The position numbers and the translations under genes were made by a program. A DNA stretch of 15,410 nucleotides from an uncultured Bacteroidales bacterium (GTDB lineage: Bacteria > Bacteroidota > Bacteroidia > Bacteroidales > UBA932). Positions 8,981-15,410 of this stretch are shown piece by piece. The notes below the pieces were generated by a model. It had not been told where the DNA came from and did not search any database. It saw nothing but the letters and a program-made list of their open reading frames with translations. The stretch covers positions 1-15,410 of the forward strand of contig CAMFSN010000028.1 in NCBI GenBank assembly GCA_945983015.1, in the 5' to 3' direction. Position 1 is the stretch's first letter; the number at the start of each line of letters is the position of its first letter.

Positions 8981-9009
8981 TTAAGTTCTTACGAAACTTG
9001 AGTAGAGTA

Positions 9010-10446
9010 ATGATGAGAATACTAAGTCTATTATTTGCGGTATTGCTGCTTTCCGTATCCTGTGAAAAGGAGCAGGGGAGCAAAGCCCCTGACATCAACT
9101 GGGGAGGAGTGCAAAAGCCGGAACCGGAGCCTGAACCCGAACCAGAACCCGAGCCGGAGCCTGAGCCGCTTCCTTCCAGTGCTGAGGGCCGATATGTCTG
9201 GGTAAGTTGTGAGGGTAACTGGGAAGAATTTGCCAACTCTAAGGAAAACATTGTCCGCGACATAGCCAGGCTCAAGGATTGCGGTTTTACAGACCTGGTG
9301 GTGGATGTGCGTCCGACTAATGGTGGAGTGCTTTTCAAGTCAACTCACGCCGAGCCTCAGACCAGGATGGACTGCTGGACCGACAGGGGCTATATATTCA
9401 TCAACAGAACTGCGGATTTCGACTACCTCCAGACCTTCATCGACGAAGGTCACAAGCAGGGTTTGAAAGTCCACGCCGTAATCAACACCTTTGTGGGTGG
9501 TTGCCTCTGCCCTTATGGCTTGGGCAGCGACGGAATGCTCTTTACCGATTCTTCCAAGAAAGCCTGGGCTTCGGTGGTCAATACTTCCGAAGGCCTCAAG
9601 AGCACTATGGACCTGCTTGACGATGAGGTGGATTACGGGGCCAAGTTCCTTTCCCCTATACATCCTGAAGTTCAGAAATATGTACTCGGCATCATAGCCG
9701 ACCTGGCTGCCTACGATGTGGACGGTATCATTCTGGACCGCTGCCGATTCGACGATTACTCTCTCCAGAGTGACTTTTCTGAGTTGATGAAGAGCGGATT
9801 TGAGGAATACATCGGGGAGAGCATTGCCAATTGGCCTGATGATGTAATGAGTCCCGGGCAGAAAGAGCTGAACAGATGGGCCTGCAGCAGCATCCAGAAA
9901 CAGTGGCTGGAATTCCGTGCCAAGGTCATCCACGATTTTATAGTGAAAGCGGCGGACAAAGTCCATTCCATCAATTCTGAAATCAAGTTCGGATGCTATG
10001 TGGGTGGCTGGTACTCAGAATATTACTATAGCGGAGTGAATTGGGCTTCCCCAAAGTATGACCCTAAGGCCGACGGATACTATTGGGCCGGAAGCAATTA
10101 TAAGGACTTTGGATATGCCGACCATTGCGACTATATGTTTATCGGAGCCTATGCTTCCACCAGTAGTATATATGGGGACGATGAGTGGACAATGGCAGGC
10201 TTCTGCAAGCAGGCTATGCGTCTCTTCAAGGGAGATGTCCCGTTTGCGGGAGGCCCTGACATCGGCAACGGTTCCGGGTTTGAATACGGGGGTCAGGGTA
10301 AACTTATGGATTCTATAGTGGATGCCTGTATGGCTAACAGCACCGGAGGAATGTTTTTCTTTGACCTATGCCACATAAGGATGTTTGATTATTGGGATGA
10401 TATCAAACGTGCCTTTGATAATTACGATAAAAAATACACCAATTAA
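9010..10446 (+). CDS. GHL10-like (family 10-like/DUF187) glycosyl hydrolase lipoprotein
   Basis: Putative glycoside hydrolase with a TIM-barrel type domain, 478 residues. ATG 9010 (or the adjacent ATG 9013) is chosen because it directly opens a lipoprotein signal (MMRILSLLFAVLLLSVSC, Cys18). An open TTG frame from 8962 would overlap the NAGPA stop. A (Pro-Glu)8 spacer occupies residues 37-52, then the catalytic domain begins at RYVWVSCEGNW. Landmarks: GFTDLVVDVRPTNGGVLFKS (92-111), DEGHKQGLKVHAVINT (145-160), SPIHPEVQKYV (215-225), and the strand AAYDVDGIILDRCRFDD (233-249). That strand matches the 'YDVDGI-hh-DR-R-' signature of GHL10-type hydrolases and holds candidate acidic catalytic residues. 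Also DYMFIGAY (374-381) and GGMFFFDLCHI (446-456). GHL10 includes E. coli DigH, which cuts peptide-free peptidoglycan strands, but many members are uncharacterised. Databases may call such proteins 'alpha amylase family' or 'family 10 glycosylhydrolase'. Confidence 0.82.
   Translation: MMRILSLLFAVLLLSVSCEKEQGSKAPDINWGGVQKPEPEPEPEPEPEPEPEPLPSSAEGRYVWVSCEGNWEEFANSKENIVRDIARLKDCGFTDLVVDVRPTNGGVLFKSTHAEPQTRMDCWTDRGYIFINRTADFDYLQTFIDEGHKQGLKVHAVINTFVGGCLCPYGLGSDGMLFTDSSKKAWASVVNTSEGLKSTMDLLDDEVDYGAKFLSPIHPEVQKYVLGIIADLAAYDVDGIILDRCRFDDYSLQSDFSELMKSGFEEYIGESIANWPDDVMSPGQKELNRWACSSIQKQWLEFRAKVIHDFIVKAADKVHSINSEIKFGCYVGGWYSEYYYSGVNWASPKYDPKADGYYWAGSNYKDFGYADHCDYMFIGAYASTSSIYGDDEWTMAGFCKQAMRLFKGDVPFAGGPDIGNGSGFEYGGQGKLMDSIVDACMANSTGGMFFFDLCHIRMFDYWDDIKRAFDNYDKKYTN
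9118..9168 (+). repeat. (Pro-Glu)8 coding repeat, linker of the GHL10-like protein
   Basis: Eight tandem Pro-Glu hexamer units (9118-9165) plus one further Pro codon. All four proline codons (CCG, CCT, CCC, CCA) and both Glu codons are mixed, so the DNA repeat is imperfect. The repeat therefore does not look freshly expanded by slippage and seems kept for its protein property, a stiff, acidic, extended spacer between lipid anchor and catalytic domain. Confidence 0.85.
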
Positions 10447-10459
10447 AAAATTCTTTTAT

Positions 10460-12301
10460 ATGAAAAAATCTTTATTTGCGCTTTGCGCTTGTGCATTGCT
10501 TTTTGCTGCCTGCAAGCCGGAAGTCCCTCCTGTACCGGCAGAGATAGTAGTTGAGCAAAATGAATATCAGATTCCTGTCGCAGGAACTGAGGATCTTGTT
10601 ATTCCTTTTACATCCACCAAGAGCTGGACTGCATCAAAGAAGACAGCTGCAGATTGGTTGATTATTACTCCTTCATCAGGAGATGCTGGGGATTGTGAAA
10701 TTCACGTTATTGCTGAAGCGACAAAAGATTATGACTCTCGCGAGGCTGTTATCGTAATCAAGTCAGAGGATATTACCTCTGAGATTACTCTGGTTCAGGG
10801 TCAGGTTGACAACTGTACACTCGTTACTACATCTCAGGATTTTGATGCAAAGGGTGGAGAGGCCGTCGTTACCGTTAAGACCAATATCGAATGGACTGTT
10901 ACAGTTCCTGAAGATGCTACATCTTGGGTTCACGCTGTAGATACCAAGGCTTATGGCGAGCAGAGCCGTAAGTTTACTGTAGATCCTTTTTACGAGATAG
11001 GTGATACTACACGTACTGCTGTTCTCAAGGTTGTGGCTGGTGACGAATCAGCAACTTATACAATTACGCAGACAGGTCTGACTTATGAATTGGTTTCTTC
11101 TTCTGCTGCTCTTGATGAGAAGGGAGGTTCTGTTACGATTGAAGTCAATTCAAATGCAAAGATTGACTGGAGCCTTGTCATTCCGGAAGATGCCCAGTCT
11201 TGGATTCATCTTGGAGAGAAAGTGGGCAATACCGTAAATGTTACCGTAGACTCTTATGGAAAGCTTGAAGGAGAAAGGGAGGCTGAACTGTCAATAGTTG
11301 CACAAGATATTAAGCCTCTTGTGTTTACTGTTTATCAGAATGGTCCTTCATCCCATCTGTGGCATATCAATCCTTCTGTGGATCTTGAAGGCTTCGATCC
11401 GACTGTTAAATCAAGTATAAGCTCTTTGGGAGAGAATCTTCTTGTTTCCAATGGAACAAAGGTTTATGTGCTTAATGCCCTTACAGGTGAAGTTGTAAAC
11501 AAGATAGCCCTTCCTGAGGGAATGTGCGTTGACAGGCTTATTGCCGACGACGCCGGAAATCTCCTTGCATCTGTAGATGTTGGATATCAAGTTGATTTTG
11601 TAATTTATAAAGTGGACATCAATAATCTTACTGCTGAGCCGTTCATTACATACAATACTGGTAATTATTATAGTACCGGAACTGGGAATATCCGCGTATC
11701 CGGTGATATAACCAAACAGGCGGAAATAGTTGCAACAGTATCAGGTTCCGGCGCCTGCATCGTATGGCATGTGACCGATGGTGTTCCTTCAACCTGGTAT
11801 TATGCTAATACTCCATATGCTGCTGACTATGTACATACCTCTTGTACCACTCCTGCTGGCCCAAGCATTGAAGATGGTCTTTATTTCATCGGTTATGGTG
11901 GAGATTATAACCTGTATTATCTCGACACCTTTGTTCCGGATAACACGGAGAATGTTTGGACCACAGCTTATGTAACCGGTTCGTCTTGGATGGAGAATTA
12001 CAACTGTATTGATGTGGCAGAATTTAATGGAACACAGTATGTTGGTATTGTTGCCGGCTGTCATTTCAATTATGATGCAACTGACGTATATATTCTCGAC
12101 GCTTCAGATAAGGCTAACATGGAACCTGTTCTTCACGTAGATTGCGATAGTTACGTGAGCCGTGATGGAGACTGGGCAAATCTGAATTGGACAGAAGGAG
12201 GAGCATATTCTGACATTATTCTTGTTCCTACAGAATCGGCTTTGTTTGTAGCTTACATTGATACCAACTTCAATGTCCTTGGCGTTTCAAGATGGTTTTA
12301 G
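10460..12301 (+). CDS. triple-BACON-domain lipoprotein with shared C-terminal domain
   Basis: Surface lipoprotein of 613 residues. ATG 10460 is chosen because it begins a standard leader (MKKSLFALCACALLFAAC, Cys18); the frame is open further upstream but would overlap the preceding gene. Three consecutive BACON-type beta-sandwich domains follow at about 28-115, 118-207 and 209-295. They carry the repeated pattern KGGEAVVTVKTNIEWTV / KGGSVTIEVNSNAKIDWSL, an SW(V/I)H segment, and an end such as YTITQTG or FTVYQNG. BACON domains are carbohydrate- or mucin-associated modules of Bacteroidota surface proteins. Residues about 298-613 are homologous by eye to the C-terminal half of the DUF5018-like protein (LGENLLVSNG, YFIGYGGDYNLYYL, NYNCIDVAEFNGTQYVGI, NVLGVS). 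It lies 13 nt after the GHL10-like gene and is the last gene before the terminator. No catalytic motif seen; binding role inferred. Confidence 0.85.
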   Translation: MKKSLFALCACALLFAACKPEVPPVPAEIVVEQNEYQIPVAGTEDLVIPFTSTKSWTASKKTAADWLIITPSSGDAGDCEIHVIAEATKDYDSREAVIVIKSEDITSEITLVQGQVDNCTLVTTSQDFDAKGGEAVVTVKTNIEWTVTVPEDATSWVHAVDTKAYGEQSRKFTVDPFYEIGDTTRTAVLKVVAGDESATYTITQTGLTYELVSSSAALDEKGGSVTIEVNSNAKIDWSLVIPEDAQSWIHLGEKVGNTVNVTVDSYGKLEGEREAELSIVAQDIKPLVFTVYQNGPSSHLWHINPSVDLEGFDPTVKSSISSLGENLLVSNGTKVYVLNALTGEVVNKIALPEGMCVDRLIADDAGNLLASVDVGYQVDFVIYKVDINNLTAEPFITYNTGNYYSTGTGNIRVSGDITKQAEIVATVSGSGACIVWHVTDGVPSTWYYANTPYAADYVHTSCTTPAGPSIEDGLYFIGYGGDYNLYYLDTFVPDNTENVWTTAYVTGSSWMENYNCIDVAEFNGTQYVGIVAGCHFNYDATDVYILDASDKANMEPVLHVDCDSYVSRDGDWANLNWTEGGAYSDIILVPTESALFVAYIDTNFNVLGVSRWF

Positions 12302-12330
12302 ACCAATCTAATAAATTCTGATAATAATGG

Positions 12331-12355
12331 GGGCCGGCATTCGCCGGCCCTTTTT
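12331..12355 (+). terminator. intrinsic terminator of the six-gene operon
   Basis: GGGCCGGC at 12331-12338 pairs perfectly with GCCGGCCC at 12343-12350 around an ATTC loop, and TTTTT follows directly at 12351-12355. It begins 29 nt after the TAG of the triple-BACON gene, so it closes that operon. On the opposite strand the hairpin is followed by an A/T-mixed run rather than a clean T-tract, so it is mainly a plus-strand terminator, though it could also slow transcription arriving from the convergent minus-strand genes. Confidence 0.93.
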
Positions 12356-12481
12356 ACTCATGGGAGAATCTGCAAGGTGCTCGGAGTGACCATCAGTTCA
12401 TCGACCATCAACGATTGGTTCAAGGCAGTAGTCGGGAAGGTCAAAACCATTGGATGCCCTGGACGAAAAAAAGCTAGTTGA
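12356..12481 (+). pseudogene. possible remnant of an IS66-type transposase
   Basis: The plus-strand frame starting at 12356 reads, without a start codon, THGRICKVLGVTIS then SSTINDWFKAVVGKVK and ends at a TGA (12479-12481) after a run that no longer looks conserved. The phrase 'cKvLGVtiSsSTiNDWfkavv' resembles the helix-turn-helix-like segment of IS66-family transposases (TnpC). If correct, this is a scrap of about 30-40 codons, with no ends, inverted repeats or further transposase sequence seen beside it. It fills the gap between the terminator and the stop of the convergent gene, overlapping that gene's last codons. The assignment rests on pattern memory only and the fragment is short. Confidence 0.4.
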
Positions 12482-14240
12482 TGTCATCTCCCGGAACTAC
12501 GTCCTCGGTACCACCACCGTCGACGCCACCGTAGGAGATATAACGTTCTACGACACTAAGGGTGCTTGTTGTCCCTCCGATATACCAACCGTCAACAATG
12601 ATAGGCTGGCCGATGTAGCCTGACAAATCCCAAGCCGGGAACTCGATTGTGCCCTTGCGGGTAGCGCCACCAACAACTACATTCCACTCTTCGCCGTTCT
12701 TTTCGAGTGTTCCCCTCATGCGTACAAATACAGGACGGTTGTATGCAAATTCGTCGAAAGCAGTAGGGTTCTTGCTCAAATCGACCAGGTGGGTAGCTGT
12801 CCAATCCTGTTCGGAGGCATCGATAATTTCGACACTCTTGATGTTCGTAAGCTCAGCATGTTCGCCGTATGTGCCCTTCTCTGCAAGCAGTTCCACAATG
12901 TTTCCGATTTTTGGTGCATACATTGACTGGTCCGCGCCCTGATAAACAAAAACTGAATTGTCTATTGTTCCGTTAAGATTGAAAATGAATCCCCTAGAGT
13001 TGGCTGCAAGCACATAGCCTTGTGCCCTTACAACGGAGCCGTCCTCAAAGGTAGCAAGTTCATCATAAGTGGATACGACCGGGATTTCCTCTTCAACAAG
13101 GGTAAACACGGCTGTCTTTTCAGCAAGATTCAAAACTACATCATAGGTTCCGGCAACTGCGACCTTCATATCCGGTCCGTCAGGAACCAGGTTGACAACA
13201 GTTCCGCTGACAACTGCGTCATATGAGCCAAGGTTGTAGTCCCACGATCCATTTGCCCTGAATTTGAATTCCTCATCCTCGCTGAGCGTAACCCTGCCGA
13301 CATAAACATTGTCCTTAAGTACAAGTTCATAGTCCTCGGTCCAATTGGATGCGGAACTGATCAGGCCCATAGAGTGATAACTTTCATTGACATAGGTGAG
13401 GGTAGGTATGGCACGAAGCTGTGAGCGCTGGAAGACAAGGTCTGAGGAGAAGGTCTTGGTCATGCTTCCGAGGGTGGAGTTGATTGTAATCTTCAAGCCT
13501 CCGGTGTAAGTCTGTGCAGGGAGTACGATGTAGCAGTCCTTTGCTTCTGTTTCTGACAGTTGAGCCTTGAGATAGTATGTAATGCTGTTCATGGAAAGGC
13601 TGTCAATCATCACAGTGTGAAGCGGCGCATCGTCAGAGCCGCGCACAATTGTGGCATAACCTGAAATCGGAACATTTGCCTTTACAACAATATTGTCGAT
13701 GTAGTCGGTTCCGAGAAGGCTCATTTTCAGCACTGCGCCGAGATTCTTGAACTCAAGATGGTTGGATTCCCCTTCAGCGTACATAGGGAAAGCATTATCC
13801 TGGAAGGATGCTGTACCGTCAGCAACCGAGAGCTTACGGTCGTACTGATACGACGGGAAAGCCGGATTGATGACACCAGATGTTACAGCCGAATTGGACT
13901 CATAGCGGCCATAGTAGGCGATATACTCGTTTCCGGATATGGCAGACTTGAATACTCCTTCTGTTGTACCGGCTCCGGAAGCAAGGCTTAAGTTTGTAGT
14001 CGTGTAGGTCTGGTCAGCCTGTAATGCCAATAAGAGGATGCCGTCACCATCTGCCCATTTGGTTTTGTAAACGCCTGCATCGGCGTCATAATCGAGATAG
14101 GTCTTGGTTCCCTGACCAAGGCTTGCGGTGAAGACAACGACATCGGGCTCGTTTTCAGTCAGTTCCGGATGCAAATTGGCTTCACAGGCGGAAAGCACGG
14201 CGGCTCCCGCCATAAGCATTCCGAGAAGGTGTTTTTTCAT
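12474..14240 (-). CDS. multidomain lipoprotein: fimbrillin-like, SusE/F-like and OB-fold-like regions
   Basis: Lipoprotein of 588 residues with leader MKKHLLGMLMAGAAVLSAC (Cys19) followed by EANLHPELTE. Residues about 34-285 look like a fimbrillin/Mfa-like beta domain: VVFTASLGQGTKTYL, KTKWADGDGILLL, HLEFKNLGAVLKMSLLG and the later DCYIVLPAQTYTGGLKI are typical phrases. Residues about 290-382 (MGLISSASNWTE, EFKFRANGSWDYNLG, VAVAGTYDVVLNLAEKTAVF) resemble the C-terminal starch-binding-type modules of SusE/SusF. Residues about 388-570 look like one or two OB-fold-type beta regions (GSVVRAQGYVLAANSRGFIF, KIGNIVELLAEKGTYG). The C-terminus, GGGTEDVVPGDDIN, echoes that of the gene just upstream on the same strand, 26 nt away, with which it probably forms an operon. 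No enzyme motif seen; a surface adhesin or glycan-binding role is inferred. Confidence 0.75.
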   Translation of the reverse strand: MKKHLLGMLMAGAAVLSACEANLHPELTENEPDVVVFTASLGQGTKTYLDYDADAGVYKTKWADGDGILLLALQADQTYTTTNLSLASGAGTTEGVFKSAISGNEYIAYYGRYESNSAVTSGVINPAFPSYQYDRKLSVADGTASFQDNAFPMYAEGESNHLEFKNLGAVLKMSLLGTDYIDNIVVKANVPISGYATIVRGSDDAPLHTVMIDSLSMNSITYYLKAQLSETEAKDCYIVLPAQTYTGGLKITINSTLGSMTKTFSSDLVFQRSQLRAIPTLTYVNESYHSMGLISSASNWTEDYELVLKDNVYVGRVTLSEDEEFKFRANGSWDYNLGSYDAVVSGTVVNLVPDGPDMKVAVAGTYDVVLNLAEKTAVFTLVEEEIPVVSTYDELATFEDGSVVRAQGYVLAANSRGFIFNLNGTIDNSVFVYQGADQSMYAPKIGNIVELLAEKGTYGEHAELTNIKSVEIIDASEQDWTATHLVDLSKNPTAFDEFAYNRPVFVRMRGTLEKNGEEWNVVVGGATRKGTIEFPAWDLSGYIGQPIIVDGWYIGGTTSTLSVVERYISYGGVDGGGTEDVVPGDDIN

Positions 14241-14266
14241 TACTATGTGATTTATTGATTAATATT

Positions 14267-14680
14267 TCAAAGATTGTCTCCGGGAATTACGTCTTCAGTG
14301 CCTCCGGAAGGGTCTTCGGGTTCTTCGGGAGGGGTTGGAGCTGCCGCCTGATAGACATATATGTAGTGGTCTACATCATTGCAATAGAACGTAACCTCAA
14401 ATACCCTCTGTTCGGGCTTCGGATTCTCGGCTATAGTCATAGTGAAGGATGCGGTCTGATTGGTCTCATCCCCGCCTTCAGGAGCTATGGGAATTCCTTC
14501 CTGCCAACAGAAAACACGCCATCCGACAATAGCCACGAATTCCACTTCGATAACACCGCCTTCATAGCCGATGTGGTACTCGGTTTGCTTGAGTTTGATG
14601 TGCAGTTGTTCACCGTTATTTTGGCAAGACACCAGGCATAAAACTACTGCTAAGCCAAACAGAATTCTTTTTAAGTCCAT
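14267..14680 (-). CDS. small single-BACON-domain lipoprotein
   Basis: Lipoprotein of 137 residues; leader MDLKRILFGLAVVLCLVSC with Cys19, followed by QNNGEQ. Residues about 25-112 resemble one BACON-type domain: LKQTEYHIGYEGGVIEVEF, then GWRVFCWQEG, ASFTMTIAENPKPEQRVFEV, and an ending DHYIYVYQAA like the 'YTITQTG' ends of classical BACON repeats. A Pro/Glu linker (PTPPEEPEDPSG) leads to the C-terminal tail GGTEDVIPGDNL, nearly the same as the tail of the next gene on this strand, 26 nt downstream. The length fits a complete minimal lipoprotein, and the intact leader and stop argue against a broken gene. The function is unknown; it is probably co-expressed with its neighbour at the cell surface. 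Confidence 0.75.
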   Translation of the reverse strand: MDLKRILFGLAVVLCLVSCQNNGEQLHIKLKQTEYHIGYEGGVIEVEFVAIVGWRVFCWQEGIPIAPEGGDETNQTASFTMTIAENPKPEQRVFEVTFYCNDVDHYIYVYQAAAPTPPEEPEDPSGGTEDVIPGDNL

Positions 14681-14697
14681 AACTGATGTGGTTTTCG

Positions 14698-14705
14698 CAA
14701 ATATA
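14698..14705 (-). promoter_or_regulatory. candidate Bacteroides-type -7 element for the minus-strand pair
   Basis: Read on the minus strand, 14705-14698 is TATATTTG, an exact match to the Bacteroidota -7 consensus TAnnTTTG, and it lies 17 nt before the ATG at 14680. This would give a very short leader. No convincing TTG-type -33 element is seen about 20 nt further upstream, so the call is tentative. Confidence 0.4.
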
Positions 14706-14858
14706 AGTATTTCATTGGAATTATTGATGTCTATTTGTTGTTAATCATTTATGCACTAGGCATTTTTCTGACTTGGACTAATTATTTTAAGGAGTGTAAT
14801 CAAGGGATTGTTCTATTGGTATAATGTTTGCAGAATGCCCGCGGAACATTATTTTAAT

Positions 14859-15410
14859 ATGACAGGTTTAGTTAGTTGTTTATTTATCCTCGCTCAGACC
14901 TTTTTGTCCCTGGATCAGGCCTTGGAGATAGCCTTGAGCGAAAATGTCGCTGTCAAAGTGGCAGACAAAGAAATCGAACGTAGCGAATATGCAAAGCGTG
15001 GAACTTATGCCTCCCTTTTCCCTCAGATAGATGGTTCTGCAGCTTTTCAGAGAACCATAGAGAAGCAGGTGATGTATATGGATTTCGATATGGGTGCCCT
15101 GGGAGGAATGGGTGGCGGTTCTTCAGAAGGAGGCAGCAGCAGTTCTTCATCTTCCAAGGAGGGTCTCGAGGTCGGTAGGTGGAACACCTTCTCCGCCGGA
15201 GTCAACGCCTCTATGCCTCTGGTTAATCTCCAACTCTGGGAAAGCCTCAAGATAACTGGTCAGGATGTGGAATTGGCAGTGGAAAAAGCCAGAGGAAGCC
15301 GCCTGGATATGGTTAGCCAAGTAAAGAACGCCTACTATTCCGTCCTTCTCGCAAAAGAGGCTCGGGATGTGTATAAAGAGGTGTATGACAATGCCTTGGC
15401 GAACTACGAA
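14859..15410 (+). CDS. TolC-family outer-membrane efflux protein, 5' part (partial)
   Basis: The first 184 residues of a TolC-like outer-membrane channel, the exit duct of tripartite efflux pumps or type I export systems. The frame is open to the window end. ATG 14859 gives a short hydrophobic leader (MTGLVSCLFILAQ); an in-frame ATG at 14835 would add MPAEHYFN and cannot be excluded. Family features: SLDQALEIALSENVAVKVAD (17-36, the first periplasmic helix start), ERSEYAKRGTYASLFPQIDG (40-59), then beta-strand segments and PLVNLQLWESLKIT (120-133) leading into a long helix with KNAYYSVLLAKEARDVY. A Gly/Ser-rich insertion (GALGGMGGGSSEGGSSSSSS, about 79-98) sits in the first barrel hairpin, where loops vary. 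It is divergent from the small BACON gene across a gap of about 178 nt. Membrane-fusion and pump partners would be expected downstream. Confidence 0.88.
   Translation, partial: MTGLVSCLFILAQTFLSLDQALEIALSENVAVKVADKEIERSEYAKRGTYASLFPQIDGSAAFQRTIEKQVMYMDFDMGALGGMGGGSSEGGSSSSSSSKEGLEVGRWNTFSAGVNASMPLVNLQLWESLKITGQDVELAVEKARGSRLDMVSQVKNAYYSVLLAKEARDVYKEVYDNALANYE

Noticed and set aside
8981..9009. Inverted repeat AAGTT/AACTT between the NAGPA and GHL10-like genes
   Set aside because: Only 5 bp, no T-tract, and it lies inside a closely spaced operon; it is unlikely to be a terminator or operator.
12466..12472. A7 run (T7 on the minus strand) just after the stop of the 588-residue lipoprotein gene as an intrinsic terminator
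   Set aside because: The only stem before it is about 5 bp with a long loop, too weak to call.
14820..14830. TATAAT/TTTG-like sequence as promoter of the TolC-type gene
   Set aside because: The TA-to-TTTG spacing is 3 nt instead of 2 and no upstream element fits; it is only a chance-level match in an AT-rich gap.
1..15410. CRISPR arrays, tRNA or rRNA genes, intact insertion sequences, phage genes
   Set aside because: No regular spaced repeats, cloverleaf sequences, rRNA-like segments or complete transposase genes were seen when reading both strands.

Overview
The window comes from a Bacteroidota genome, most likely a gut-type Bacteroidales; the genus cannot be named from sequence alone. The evidence is a SusC/SusD pair, BACON and DUF5018-like lipoproteins, many short-leader lipoproteins with acidic or polar residues after the lipobox cysteine, start sites without strong Shine-Dalgarno sequences, and an L17 protein with a lysine/alanine-rich C-terminal extension.

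Layout: (1) 1-1177 is the end of the core ribosomal alpha operon: the 3' part of rpoA, then rplQ 3 nt later. (2) 1195-1259 holds two hairpins, the second a long stem ending in a T-rich arm, probably the operon terminator. (3) 1301-12301 is a tightly packed six-gene plus-strand unit (gaps of 7, 1, 4, 29 and 13 nt): SusC-like TonB-dependent transporter, SusD-like glycan-binding lipoprotein, DUF5018-like lipoprotein, NAGPA-family phosphodiester glycosidase lipoprotein, GHL10-like glycoside hydrolase lipoprotein, and a triple-BACON lipoprotein. It ends at a textbook intrinsic terminator (12331-12355). (4) 12356-12481 carries what looks like a short remnant of an IS66-type transposase. (5) 12474-14680 on the minus strand holds two lipoprotein genes: a small single-BACON protein, then a large multidomain protein with a fimbrillin-like N-terminus, a SusE/F-like module and an OB-fold-like region. 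(6) From 14859 a TolC-family outer-membrane protein begins, reading out of the window.

The six-gene unit reads as a polysaccharide-utilization-type locus. The SusCD pair would import an oligosaccharide, the surface lipoproteins would bind the glycan, and the two enzymes would process it outside the cell or in the periplasm. The enzyme pair (NAGPA plus GHL10) is unusual. It has no classical polysaccharide lyase or well-known glycosidase beside it, and together they suggest a glycan with phosphodiester-linked or amino sugars, possibly from bacterial envelopes. That substrate is inference. No sigma/anti-sigma pair, hybrid two-component system or SusR-like regulator is present in the window.

The most notable unlabelled signals are: a homologous C-terminal domain of about 300 residues shared by the third and sixth genes of the operon; a short C-terminal tail (GGTEDV[VI]PGD) shared by the two minus-strand lipoproteins and kept despite synonymous divergence; and the transposase remnant in the convergent gap.
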